From NCBI GenBank assembly GCA_900553305.1, contig USDI01000002.1:1-33563 (forward strand): 33,563 nt of DNA. Direction: 5' to 3'. Numbering within the stretch: the first letter of the stretch is position 1; each line of letters opens with the position of its first letter. Positions 7,541 through 16,395 of the stretch are shown here, piece after piece. The notes beneath the pieces were generated by a model. The model worked only from the letters and a program-made list of their open reading frames with translations, was not told where the DNA came from and made no database searches. This stretch comes from an uncultured Lachnospiraceae bacterium (lineage in GTDB: Bacteria; Bacillota; Clostridia; Lachnospirales; Lachnospiraceae). The translations under genes and the position numbers were made by a program.

Positions 7541-8654
7541 TCATTTTCCTTTGCTGTTAATCCATTTCAGATAGGCATTGATAAACAGATCAATGGAACC
7601 ATCTAAAACCGCATCCACATTTCCTGTTTCCGCATTCGTACGATGATCCTTCACCAGCGTATAGGGCTGCATCACGTAAGACCGGATCTGATTTCCCCAT
7701 CCAATCTCCTTGACCTCGCCACGGATGTCGGAAAGCTTCTCGGCATTTGCTTCCTTTTGAAGCAGATACAGCTTCGCCTTCAACATCTGCATCGCCTTAT
7801 CCCGGTTCTGGAACTGGGAGCGTTCATTCTGGCACTGTACCACAATTCCGGTCGGAATATGGGTAATACGAATTGCAGAAGAGGTCTTATTGATGTGCTG
7901 TCCACCGGCACCACTGCTTCGGTAGGTATCCACACGCAGATCCTCGTCCCGGATCTCCACATCCACATCCTCTTCTATATCGGGCATCACATCCAGCGAT
8001 ACAAAGGATGTCTGACGCTTTCCCTGTGCATTAAACGGGGAAATACGCACAAGACGATGTACACCCTTCTCAGATTTCAGATAACCATAGGCATTCGTTC
8101 CGTTCACCTGAAAGGTTACGGACTTGATTCCTGCCTCATCACCATCCAGGTAATCCAGCACTTCAATCGAGAAGTTCTTACGCTCTGCCCATCTTGTGTA
8201 CATACGATACAACATGGAGCACCAGTCGCAGCTCTCTGTTCCACCGGCTCCCGCATTCAGCTTCAGAATGGCATTGTCACTGTCATATTCCTCTGACAAT
8301 AACGTACCGATCCGGATCTCCTCAAAGGTCTCGATAAAGCTGTCAAGCTCCTCACGGATCTCTTCTGCCATTTCTTCGTCATTTGCTTCGTTGCCCATTT
8401 CAATCAATGTTTCGATATCTTCATATTGTGTTTCCAGGTCATGCATTGCTTTGACACTGTCCTGAAGGTTCTTTAATTCCTTCATCTTCTGGTTGGATAC
8501 ATCCGGATTATCCCAGAAACCGGGAGCCTCCATTTCCATTTCCAGTTCTTCTATCCTCTTTGACTTATTTGCTAAGTCAAAGTGAATCCCTCACTTCCGC
8601 TAAGGGGGACTTGTAGGATAATAATTCGGTCTTCATCTGATCCAAAAGAACCAC
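7541..8654 (-). CDS. prfB: Peptide chain release factor 2 with programmed +1 frameshift
   Basis: RF2 recognises UGA and UAA stop codons and triggers peptide release. The gene is read in two frames. A GTG start at 8654 (7 bases after AGAGGTG) gives 25 codons ending in ...LAEVRDSL, then an in-frame TGA (8577-8579). Slipping +1 on CTT-TGA-C (8576-8582) continues as DLANKSKRIEELEMEMEAPG and so on to 7541, giving a 370-residue protein of normal RF2 size. This is the classic autoregulatory frameshift, in which low RF2 lets the ribosome shift. A purine-rich AGGG lies 5 bases upstream of CTT, a little further than the usual 3. The GGQ catalytic motif is at about residues 250-252 and the SPF stop-reading motif at about 205-207. 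It follows secA, as in many Firmicutes. A gene caller that ignores the shift would start at 8539. Confidence 0.96.
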
Positions 8655-8674
8655 TTCACGTCACCTCTTTCTTT

Positions 8675-8722
8675 ATTTAAGTCCTGCATTATTTAAGTCT
8701 TGCATCATTTAAGCCTTGCGTC
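8675..8722. repeat. Three tandem copies of a 16-bp unit at the 3' end of secA
   Basis: ATTTAAGTCCTGCATT (8675-8690), ATTTAAGTCTTGCATC (8691-8706) and ATTTAAGCCTTGCGTC (8707-8722) are head-to-tail copies that differ at one to four positions. The last copy is the end of secA itself (codons for R-K-A and the stop), so the secA-prfB spacer appears to be made from duplicated secA 3' sequence. Confidence 0.85.
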
Positions 8723-11276
8723 CACAGCACTGCTTATATTTCTTACCGCTGCCGCACGGACAGGGATCATTCGGATAAATCTTGGCATCCATACGTTTCA
8801 CCGGTGCCTTAACGGTAGATTCATCCTTATTCGTTCCGGTTACCTTCGCAACCTGCTCACGCTCTACCTTCTGTTCCACGCGGACATGAAGCAAGTCACG
8901 CACCGTATCTTCTTTGATGATCTCAGTCATTTCGTCGAACATCTCATAACCGTTCATCTTGTATTCCACTAACGGATCTCTCTGACCATAAGCCTGTAAT
9001 CCGGCACCCTGACGGAGCTGTTCCATATCATCAATGTGATCCATCCACTTACGGTCAATGACCTTAAGCAGGATGACGCGCTCTAACTCACGGATTGCTT
9101 CCGGTTCCGGGAACTCTGCTTCTTTTGCTTCATAAAGCTTTACAGCCTCTTCCTTAAGCTGCTGCTTTAAGGCGTTCTTCTTCGGCTTGTTGATCCGTCC
9201 TCTCTTTACGGGAGCAAGCGGAATAATCGGAAGAAGCAGGGAATTCAGTTCTTCCAGATCCCAGTCATCGTAATCGGTATCGTCACCGATCACCATATCG
9301 ACCTTACTCTCTGTGATATCGGTAATCATCTTGTAAATCGCATCACGCATACTCTCTCCATCGAGTACCTGACGACGTTCCTTATAAATGATTTCTCTCT
9401 GTTCGTTCATTACCTGGTCGTATTCGAGCAGGTTCTTACGGATACCAAAGTTGTTGCTCTCGATCTTCTTCTGCGCAGATTCAATGGCATTTGTCAGCAT
9501 CTTGTGCTCAATTTCCTGATTCTCCGGAATACCGAGTGTGTTAAACATGCTGATGAGACGCTCGGATCCAAACAGACGCATCAGGTCATCTTCAAGGGAA
9601 ATGTAGAACTTGGATTCACCCGGATCTCCCTGACGGCCGGAACGGCCTCGTAACTGATTGTCAATACGTCTGGATTCATGACGCTCTGTACCGATGATCT
9701 TCAGACCGCCGACTTCTCTTGCCACATCATCCAGCTTAATATCGGTACCACGGCCTGCCATGTTGGTCGCAATGGTAACCGCTCCGTGTACACCGGCATC
9801 GGCAACGATTTCTGCTTCCAGTTCATGGAACTTGGCGTTCAATACCTTATGCGGAATGCCCTGCTTTGAGAGCATACGGGAAAGCTCTTCGGATGCCTCA
9901 ATCGTAATCGTACCAACCAGTACCGGCTGCTGCTTTGCATAGGCTTCCTTTACCGCTTCGACAATGGCATGGAGCTTTTCTTTCCTGGTTTTATATACGG
10001 CATCCTGCAAATCCTTACGGGCAATCGGACGGTTCGTGGGAATCTCGATAACATCCATACCGTAAATATCACGGAATTCCTTCTCTTCGGTAAGTGCCGT
10101 ACCGGTCATGCCGGCCTTCTTATCAAACTTGTTAAAGAAGTTCTGGAAGGTGATGGTTGCAAGGGTCTTACTCTCTCTTTTCACCTTCACGTGTTCCTTG
10201 GCTTCAATTGCCTGATGAAGTCCGTCGGAATAACGGCGGCCCGGCATAATACGTCCGGTAAATTCATCAACGATTAATACCTCATCATCCTTTACCACAT
10301 AATCCTGATCACGGAACATCAGGTTATGGGCACGGAGTGCCAGAATGATGTTGTGCTGGATTTCAATATTTTCAGGATCTGCCAGATTCTCAATCTGGAA
10401 GAACTTCTCGACCTTCTCCACACCCTGTGCGGTAAGATTTACGATCTTGTCCTTCTCATTCACGATGAAGTCTCCGGTCTCTTCCTGTTCCACACCCATG
10501 ATGGCATCCATCTTGCTTAAGTCTTCCATATCCTCGCCACGCTGCATCTGTCTGGCAAGAATATCACAGATTTCATAAAGCTTCGTGGACTTGCCGCTCT
10601 GGCCGGAAATAATAAGCGGAGTTCTTGCTTCATCAATCAATACCGAGTCAACCTCATCGATGATCGCATAGTGCAGATCACGAAGAACCAGCTGCTCCTT
10701 ATAAATGACCATGTTATCACGAAGATAATCAAAACCGAGCTCGTTGTTCGTCACGTAAGTAATATCACAGGCATACGCTGCTCTTCTCTCTTCCGGTGTC
10801 ATGCTGTTTAACACAACGCCGACGGTTAACCCTAAGAACTTATGGATCTCACCCATCCACTCCGAGTCACGTTTTGCCAGATAGTCGTTAACAGTAACGA
10901 TGTGGACACCCTTTCCCTCTAAGGCATTTAAATACGCCGGCAGAGTAGAAACGAGGGTCTTTCCTTCACCGGTCTTCATTTCAGCGATACGTCCCTGATG
11001 AAGAATAATACCACCAATCAACTGCACGCGGAAATGTTCCATATTCAGAACACGCTTACCGGCCTCACGGACAACCGCAAACGCTTCCGGAAGAAGATCA
11101 TCCAGAGTCTCCCCTTCGGAAAGACGCTTTTTAAACTCCTCCGTCTTCGCCTTCAGTTCTGCATCCGAAAGCTGCTGCATGGAAGGACGCAGTTCCTCGA
11201 TTCTTTTTACCAGAGGCTCAATACGCTTTAATTCTCTTTCACTATGTGTACCAAATACTTTTTGAATGACATTCAT
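8709..11276 (-). CDS. secA: Preprotein translocase ATPase SecA
   Basis: The motor that drives unfolded preproteins through the SecYEG channel at the cytoplasmic membrane. The 855-residue product has Walker A MKTGEGKT (residues 100-107), the DEAD-like box IIDEVDSVLIDEART, the helicase motif TNMAGRGTDIKL, the arginine-finger region ERHESRRIDNQLRGRSGRQGD, the helical scaffold/wing part with LEYDQVMNEQREIIY, and a C-terminal zinc motif CPCGSGKKYKQCC that serves SecB or lipid binding. It is full length and of the normal SecA type, not SecA2, which usually lacks the C-terminal zinc tail. The ATG at 11276 follows AAAGGTATAGG. It is divergent from ptb and heads the secA-prfB operon. Confidence 0.98.
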   Translation of the reverse strand: MNVIQKVFGTHSERELKRIEPLVKRIEELRPSMQQLSDAELKAKTEEFKKRLSEGETLDDLLPEAFAVVREAGKRVLNMEHFRVQLIGGIILHQGRIAEMKTGEGKTLVSTLPAYLNALEGKGVHIVTVNDYLAKRDSEWMGEIHKFLGLTVGVVLNSMTPEERRAAYACDITYVTNNELGFDYLRDNMVIYKEQLVLRDLHYAIIDEVDSVLIDEARTPLIISGQSGKSTKLYEICDILARQMQRGEDMEDLSKMDAIMGVEQEETGDFIVNEKDKIVNLTAQGVEKVEKFFQIENLADPENIEIQHNIILALRAHNLMFRDQDYVVKDDEVLIVDEFTGRIMPGRRYSDGLHQAIEAKEHVKVKRESKTLATITFQNFFNKFDKKAGMTGTALTEEKEFRDIYGMDVIEIPTNRPIARKDLQDAVYKTRKEKLHAIVEAVKEAYAKQQPVLVGTITIEASEELSRMLSKQGIPHKVLNAKFHELEAEIVADAGVHGAVTIATNMAGRGTDIKLDDVAREVGGLKIIGTERHESRRIDNQLRGRSGRQGDPGESKFYISLEDDLMRLFGSERLISMFNTLGIPENQEIEHKMLTNAIESAQKKIESNNFGIRKNLLEYDQVMNEQREIIYKERRQVLDGESMRDAIYKMITDITESKVDMVIGDDTDYDDWDLEELNSLLLPIIPLAPVKRGRINKPKKNALKQQLKEEAVKLYEAKEAEFPEPEAIRELERVILLKVIDRKWMDHIDDMEQLRQGAGLQAYGQRDPLVEYKMNGYEMFDEMTEIIKEDTVRDLLHVRVEQKVEREQVAKVTGTNKDESTVKAPVKRMDAKIYPNDPCPCGSGKKYKQCCGRKA

Positions 11277-11413
11277 ATGAAGTACCTATACCTTTCCTGC
11301 GGTTTCTCATCGGCAGGGTAACTGAAAACCATACAAAAAACATAAAAACCGCAATCCCTATTGTAACAGATTTACAGTTCAGAATCAACCTTTCGTAACT
11401 TCCGCTTCCTGCG

Positions 11414-11442
11414 TTGCATTTTCGGGCAAATAGTGTTATTAT
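11414..11442 (+). promoter_or_regulatory. Candidate promoter of the ptb-buk-luxS operon
   Basis: TTGCAT (11414-11419), a 17-base spacer and TATTAT (11437-11442), 49 bases before the ptb start codon. A perfect 12-bp palindrome TATAACGTTATA (11454-11465) lies just downstream, about where transcription would begin, and could be an operator. Confidence 0.45.
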
Positions 11443-11490
11443 TTTAACGAGTTTATAACGTTATATATATAAAGAAAAGAGGATACCAAA

Positions 11491-12408
11491 ATGAGTAAAA
11501 CATTTGCTGACTTAATTGCGAAAGTCAATGAATGCGGCACCAAGAAAGTTGCTGTAGCAGTTGCTCAGGACTCTGCCGTATTGGAAGCTGTCAAAGTTGC
11601 GAAAGAAAGAAGAATTGCCGATGCTATCTTAGTTGGTGATGAAGCAAAGATCCGTGAAATCGCTGCTTCCTTAAATATTGATTTGAACGATTTTGAAATT
11701 GTTAACGTAGAGGATGTTACCGAAGCTGCCAGAACTGCTGTCAAGCTCGTTCATGAAGGCAAGGCAGATATGTATATGAAGGGGCTGATCGATACCAAGG
11801 GCTTCTTAAAGAGCGTTCTGGACAAGGAAGTTGGTCTTCGTACCGGTAAGCCGTTATCCCACGTATGTGTATTCGATGTAGAAGGAATCGATCATCTGTT
11901 ATTCTTAACAGATGTTGCTTTCATTCCTTATCCGACACTGGAGGACAAGGTAAACATCATCAACAATACCCTTGAAATCACCAAAGCCTGCGGTATCGAG
12001 AATCCGAAGGTTGCTCCTTTGGCTGCTGTTGAAGTAGTAAACCCGAAGATGCCGGTTACCGTAGAAGCTGCTGAGTTAACCCAGATGAACAAGGACGGAA
12101 AGATCACCGGATGTATCGTAGACGGACCTTTATCCTTAGACCTTGCCATTGATCCCGAAGCTGCAAAGCATAAGGGTGCAACCGAACGTGCCATCCAGGG
12201 TGATGCTGATATTCTTCTGTTCCCTGACATCCATGCCGGGAACCTCGTTTACAAGGCAATGGTACATACCGCTAAAGTCGTAAACGGAAATATCCTTACC
12301 GGAACCAAGGCTCCTGTCATCTTGACCTCCCGTTCCGATTCGGTAGAGGTTAAGGTAAATTCCCTGGCTTTAGGTGCTGTGGTTGCCCATTCCTTACAGC
12401 AGAAGTAA
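11491..12408 (+). CDS. ptb: Phosphate butyryltransferase
   Basis: Converts butyryl-CoA and phosphate to butyryl-phosphate and CoA in the cytoplasm, the first of the two steps that end butyrate fermentation through butyrate kinase. The 305-residue product belongs to the phosphate acetyl/butyryl transferase fold: VAVAVAQDSAVLEAVKVA at the start, DMYMKGLIDTKGFLKSVL, CIVDGPLSLDLAIDPEAA and a C-terminal block GDADILLFPDIHAGNLVYK. The length of about 300 residues and the buk gene 49 bases downstream favour Ptb over Pta. The ATG at 11491 follows AGAGG at an 8-base distance. Its codons favour the forms expected in highly expressed genes (GGT, GCT), as does buk. Confidence 0.95.
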   Translation: MSKTFADLIAKVNECGTKKVAVAVAQDSAVLEAVKVAKERRIADAILVGDEAKIREIAASLNIDLNDFEIVNVEDVTEAARTAVKLVHEGKADMYMKGLIDTKGFLKSVLDKEVGLRTGKPLSHVCVFDVEGIDHLLFLTDVAFIPYPTLEDKVNIINNTLEITKACGIENPKVAPLAAVEVVNPKMPVTVEAAELTQMNKDGKITGCIVDGPLSLDLAIDPEAAKHKGATERAIQGDADILLFPDIHAGNLVYKAMVHTAKVVNGNILTGTKAPVILTSRSDSVEVKVNSLALGAVVAHSLQQK

Positions 12409-12457
12409 ATTTTCCTATGAAGTAACTATTCACAAATCAATTGAGGAGGATTAACAA

Positions 12458-13525
12458 ATGTCCATTAAAAGCTTAATTATCAATCCCGGTTCCACCTCCA
12501 CCAAGATCGGTGTTTTCGAGGATGAGACCCTGTTATTTGAAGAAACCCTTCGTCATTCTACCGAAGAAATCGCCCAGTACGCTTCCATCGTAGATCAGAA
12601 GGACTTCCGTAAGAAAATCATCATGGATCTTCTTGCTGAAAAGAATTTTGATATCCATTCCCTTCAGGTTGTTGTCGGACGCGGCGGTATGTTAAAACCG
12701 ATCCCGGGCGGCACTTATGCCGTAACCGATGATCTGTTAGAGGACTTAAAGATTGGCCGTCAGGGTCAGCATGCTTCCAACTTAGGCGGTATTCTGGCAA
12801 GAGAAATCGGTGATTCCATCGGTGTTCCTTCCTATATTGTAGATCCTGTCGTTGTAGACGAATTAATGCCGATCGCAAGATATTCCGGCGTACCGGAGCT
12901 TCCCCGTACCAGCGTATTCCATGCTTTGAACCAGAAGGCTGTTGCAAAGCGTTACGCAAAGGAAAACCAGGTTGCATATGATTCCCTTCGTCTGATCGTG
13001 GTTCATATGGGTGGCGGTGTTTCCGTTGGCGCACATGAAAACGGACGTGTTGTTGATGTATTTAACGCACTGGACGGTGACGGAGCTTTCTCTCCGGAGC
13101 GTGCGGGTGCTGTTCCTTCCGGCGCATTAATCAGGATGTGCTTCTCCGGCAAGTATACCGAGAAAGAAGTTTACAAGAAGATCGTTGGTAACGGCGGTTT
13201 CAATGCTTACCTTGGAACCAACGATATGCGTAATGTTGAAAAGATGGTAAATGACGGTGATGACCATGCGAAGGAAGTCCGTGAAGCATTTATCATGCAG
13301 GTAGCAAAGGACATCGGTTCCATGGCTGCTGTATTAAACGGAAAGGTTGACCAGATCATCATGACCGGTGGTATCGCTTACAACAAGAGCGTAACCGACG
13401 GCCTGAAAGAAAGAATCGGCTTCATCGCTCCGATCACTGTATATCCCGGCGAAGACGAACTGCTTGCTTTAGCTCAGGGCGCATTACGTGTTCTGAACGG
13501 TGAAGAACAGGCTTGTGTTTACTAA
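12458..13525 (+). CDS. buk: Butyrate kinase
   Basis: Transfers phosphate from butyryl-phosphate to ADP, yielding butyrate and ATP. The 355-residue protein is of the ASKHA kinase fold: the N-terminal phosphate-binding loop INPGSTSTKIGVFEDE, the central VHMGGGVSVGAHENGRVVDV, the FSPERAGAVPSGALI loop and the C-terminal adenosine-binding IIMTGGIAYNKSVTDGL. Length and motifs match butyrate kinases. The ATG at 12458 is preceded by a strong GAGGAGGA. It is the second gene of the operon; luxS follows after only 15 bases. Confidence 0.97.
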   Translation: MSIKSLIINPGSTSTKIGVFEDETLLFEETLRHSTEEIAQYASIVDQKDFRKKIIMDLLAEKNFDIHSLQVVVGRGGMLKPIPGGTYAVTDDLLEDLKIGRQGQHASNLGGILAREIGDSIGVPSYIVDPVVVDELMPIARYSGVPELPRTSVFHALNQKAVAKRYAKENQVAYDSLRLIVVHMGGGVSVGAHENGRVVDVFNALDGDGAFSPERAGAVPSGALIRMCFSGKYTEKEVYKKIVGNGGFNAYLGTNDMRNVEKMVNDGDDHAKEVREAFIMQVAKDIGSMAAVLNGKVDQIIMTGGIAYNKSVTDGLKERIGFIAPITVYPGEDELLALAQGALRVLNGEEQACVY

Positions 13526-13540
13526 ATAACGAGGTATCCT

Positions 13541-14020
13541 ATGGAAAAGATTGCAAGTTTTACAATTGACCATATCAAATTACAACCCGGTGTCTATGTT
13601 TCCCGTAAGGATCACATCGGTGCTGAGGTCATTACCACTTTTGATCTGCGTATGACCAGTCCGAATGAGGAACCGGTGATGAACACCGCAGAAGTCCACA
13701 CCATCGAGCATCTCGCTGCGACCTTCCTGCGTAACCATCCGGTCTATAAGGACAAAACAGTTTACTTTGGACCGATGGGCTGCCGTACCGGTTTTTATCT
13801 CCTGTTAGCAGGTGATTTAAGCTCCAGGGACATCGTTCCCCTGATGATCGAAATGTTTGAATTTATCCGCGATTACGAAGGTGAAGTACCCGGTGCTTCT
13901 CCCAAGGACTGCGGCAATTATCTGGACATGAATCTGGGAATGGCGAATTACTTAGCCAGGCGTTATCTGGAGCAGGTATTGTACTCCATAAACGACAGCC
14001 GGCTTGTTTATCCGGAATAA
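13541..14020 (+). CDS. luxS: S-ribosylhomocysteine lyase LuxS
   Basis: Cleaves S-ribosylhomocysteine to homocysteine and DPD, the precursor of the AI-2 signal. The 159-residue protein has all expected active-site residues: the metal-binding His53 and His57 in HTIEHL, Cys124 in PKDCGNYLDM as the third metal ligand, and the catalytic Cys81 in GCRTGFY. It lies 15 bases behind buk with an AGG-type ribosome binding site and is closed by a strong terminator, so it appears to be the third gene of the butyrate operon. The enzyme that makes its substrate, mtnN, follows as a separate plus-strand gene. The link of luxS with ptb-buk is unusual in my experience. Confidence 0.98.
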   Translation: MEKIASFTIDHIKLQPGVYVSRKDHIGAEVITTFDLRMTSPNEEPVMNTAEVHTIEHLAATFLRNHPVYKDKTVYFGPMGCRTGFYLLLAGDLSSRDIVPLMIEMFEFIRDYEGEVPGASPKDCGNYLDMNLGMANYLARRYLEQVLYSINDSRLVYPE

Positions 14021-14027
14021 GAATGAT

Positions 14028-14064
14028 AACAGTCCAGCTATCCACCGATGGCTGGACTGTTTTA
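14028..14064 (+). terminator. Terminator after luxS
   Basis: An 11-bp stem AACAGTCCAGC / GCTGGACTGTT (14028-14038 / 14051-14061) with a 12-base loop, followed by TTTAGTT. It separates the ptb-buk-luxS unit from mtnN. Confidence 0.85.
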
Positions 14065-14098
14065 GTTAAAAAAGCAAAGAAACGAAAGGTTTAAACTC

Positions 14099-14797
14099 AT
14101 GAAGAAAATAGGAATTATCGGTGCCATGGAATTAGAGGTGGAAACCCTCAAAGAGCATATGTCCGTTGCGAACGTTACGAAGAAAGCAAACATGGAGTTC
14201 TACGAAGGTACCTTAAATGGCACAGACGTGGTCATTGTCCGCAGTGGTGTCGGCAAGGTAAACGCTGCCCTCTGCGTTCAGATTCTGGCAGATCTCTTTC
14301 ATGTGACTGCCATCATTAACACCGGTGTTGCAGGTTCACTGAATGCAAAGCTTGATATCGGAGACATTCTGGTTTCCACTGATGCGCTTCACCATGACGT
14401 AGATGCGACCATTTTCGGTTATCAGCCAGGGGAAGTACCGCAGCTTGGCTGCCGTGAATTTGTTGCAGATGCCCGCCTTGCAGAGCTTGCTGTTGCTGCT
14501 TGTGAAGAGGTCAATCCGGACATTCATGCCTCTACCGGACGTGTGTTAAGCGGTGACCAGTTCATTTCCAGTAAGGCAGTAAAGGAACATCTGATTCAGG
14601 AATTCCATGGAGACTGCACTGAAATGGAGGGTGCTTCCATTGCCCAGGGTGCTTTCTTAAATGAGATCCCCTTTGTCATTATCCGTGCGATTTCAGACAA
14701 GGCCGATGACAGTGCCCAAATAGATTACCCTGTCTTCGAAAAGGCAGCTGCCCTGCATTCTGCCAGACTGGTAGAGCATATGCTGCCACGCATTTAG
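14099..14797 (+). CDS. mtnN: 5'-methylthioadenosine/S-adenosylhomocysteine nucleosidase
   Basis: Hydrolyses the adenine from methylthioadenosine and S-adenosylhomocysteine; the latter gives S-ribosylhomocysteine, the LuxS substrate. The 232-residue protein begins MKKIGIIGAMELEVETL, with the catalytic Glu at position 11 (Glu12 of the E. coli enzyme). It has the purine-binding INTGVAGSLN, DALHHDVDATIFGYQPG, the ribose-binding TEMEGASIAQ and the catalytic Asp in IRAISDKADD. Length is as usual for MtnN (Pfs). The ATG at 14099 follows GAAAGG. It lies after the luxS terminator, so it needs its own promoter or readthrough. Confidence 0.96.
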   Translation: MKKIGIIGAMELEVETLKEHMSVANVTKKANMEFYEGTLNGTDVVIVRSGVGKVNAALCVQILADLFHVTAIINTGVAGSLNAKLDIGDILVSTDALHHDVDATIFGYQPGEVPQLGCREFVADARLAELAVAACEEVNPDIHASTGRVLSGDQFISSKAVKEHLIQEFHGDCTEMEGASIAQGAFLNEIPFVIIRAISDKADDSAQIDYPVFEKAAALHSARLVEHMLPRI

Positions 14798-14826
14798 TGA
14801 GATTTGGTTTTGCGCCTAATTTATAA

Positions 14827-14891
14827 AAGAAAACCTCAGCGCAGATGATGATGCTCCCTTTCCGGAAACTCACATACGCTGAGGTTTTCTT
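14827..14891. terminator. Bidirectional terminator between mtnN and trkH
   Basis: A perfect 15-bp stem AAGAAAACCTCAGCG / CGCTGAGGTTTTCTT (14827-14841 / 14877-14891) with a 35-base loop that itself contains TTTCCGGAAA. The A/T ends give a T-run on both strands, so it can end both convergent transcripts. Confidence 0.8.
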
Positions 14892-14925
14892 ATCTTTCCT
14901 CTTTTATAATTGTAACTCTCTATTT

Positions 14926-16365
14926 CTAACGATCGTGTGCCGACTTGGCAAAGAGCAGGAACATCGGGAAAATCTCAAGACGCCCCGTCAGCATTGCCAG
15001 GGAAAGCACCACCTTAACCCAGTCGGAATACACTCCAAAATTCGCCATCGGTCCAACCAGATTCAGTCCCGGTCCAATGTTATTAAAGCACGACAATACC
15101 GCGGTCAGATTCGTGGTCAGGTCCAGCCCATCCAGGGAAATAATCAAGGTAAAAATACAAATCAGAATCACATACGCACCGAAATAAATTCTCGTGGAAT
15201 TCAAAGTTTTCTTATCCACATCCTTGCCATTCAGCCGGATGCTGACAATTTCCTTCGGATTAAGGATCTGTTTGATCTCCGCAACAAAAGACTTAAACAG
15301 AATAATCACACGGGAAATCTTCAAGCCACCACCGGTTGATCCGGCGCAGGCTCCGATAATCATTAACAGCACTATGAGGTGCTTGGAAAACTCCGGCCAC
15401 AGATTAAAGTCCACCGTTGCAAAGCCTGTCGTGGTAATAATACTTGACACCTGAAAAAAGGCGGCCCGTACCGCTTCTCCCGCATTGGAGAAGCAGGATA
15501 AGGTATTGATGGAAATGGCAGCAACTGCCACCCCGATCACACCAAAGTATACGGCCGTTTCTTCCGAAGTAAGTGCTTCCTTGAACTTCCGTAACAACAA
15601 CAGAAAATAGGTGTTGAAATTGATTCCAAACAGAATCATGAAAATTCCAAGCACAATCTCAATCGCCGGGCTTCCATATCCGGCAATTCCGGCACTGTTC
15701 AGTGCAAAGCCACCGGTACCCGCTGTTGCAAATCCAATACAGAAAGCATCAAATACCTTCATACCAAGGCATTTCAAAATCACAACTAAAATCAATGTCA
15801 TTGCTGCATAAATCCCATAAAGAATCATGGATGTTGTCCGCATACGCGGCACCAGCTTACCGGCCGTCGGTCCCGGCACTTCTGCACGTACCAGATGCAT
15901 GGAATTGTCGTTCTCCATCGGAATGACCATCAGTACAAAGACAAGCACTCCCATACCGCCAACCCAATGGGTAAAGCACCTCCAGAATGCCACTCCGTGT
16001 CCCAGTATACCGGGTTCTGCAAGAACCGATGCTCCTGTCGTTGTGAAACCGGATACAATTTCAAACAATGCCCCCCAATAGGAAGCAAAGCCGCCTGACA
16101 GATATAAGGGAAACGCACCTACAATGGAAATAATGATCCATGCCATCGCCACAATGAAATAACCATCCCTGCTGCTCATCCGCTTCTGCTGCTGACGGAC
16201 CAGCATCAGGAGAACCGAAACAATCGCAGCCGGAATCATGGTATAGACAAACGCCTTCGTATCACCATCCCGGTAAATCAGGGAAACAAACAGGGATGGC
16301 AGCATCAGAAGGACTTCTACAAAAAGAATCCTCCCGATAATATTCATAATTTTTCCAGTATTCAT
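14926..16365 (-). CDS. trkH: Potassium uptake transmembrane subunit TrkH
   Basis: The pore-forming subunit of the Trk/Ktr potassium uptake system in the cytoplasmic membrane. The 479-residue product has about ten hydrophobic segments and the four pore-loop filter sequences typical of the superfamily: FTTTGASVL, GTGGFALNSAG, ITTTGFATVDFN and the last-repeat CFNNIGPGLNLVGP. CAGSTGGGLKISRVIILFK marks the region before the last repeat. The frame is open to a TTG at 16377, but the ATG at 16365 (MNTGKIM) lies 5 bases after GGAGG and is the real start. It is the second gene of the trkA-trkH operon, 30 bases after trkA. Confidence 0.95.
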   Translation of the reverse strand: MNTGKIMNIIGRILFVEVLLMLPSLFVSLIYRDGDTKAFVYTMIPAAIVSVLLMLVRQQQKRMSSRDGYFIVAMAWIIISIVGAFPLYLSGGFASYWGALFEIVSGFTTTGASVLAEPGILGHGVAFWRCFTHWVGGMGVLVFVLMVIPMENDNSMHLVRAEVPGPTAGKLVPRMRTTSMILYGIYAAMTLILVVILKCLGMKVFDAFCIGFATAGTGGFALNSAGIAGYGSPAIEIVLGIFMILFGINFNTYFLLLLRKFKEALTSEETAVYFGVIGVAVAAISINTLSCFSNAGEAVRAAFFQVSSIITTTGFATVDFNLWPEFSKHLIVLLMIIGACAGSTGGGLKISRVIILFKSFVAEIKQILNPKEIVSIRLNGKDVDKKTLNSTRIYFGAYVILICIFTLIISLDGLDLTTNLTAVLSCFNNIGPGLNLVGPMANFGVYSDWVKVVLSLAMLTGRLEIFPMFLLFAKSAHDR

Positions 16366-16395
16366 AAGAACCTCCAAACAGATCCGGATTTTTGC

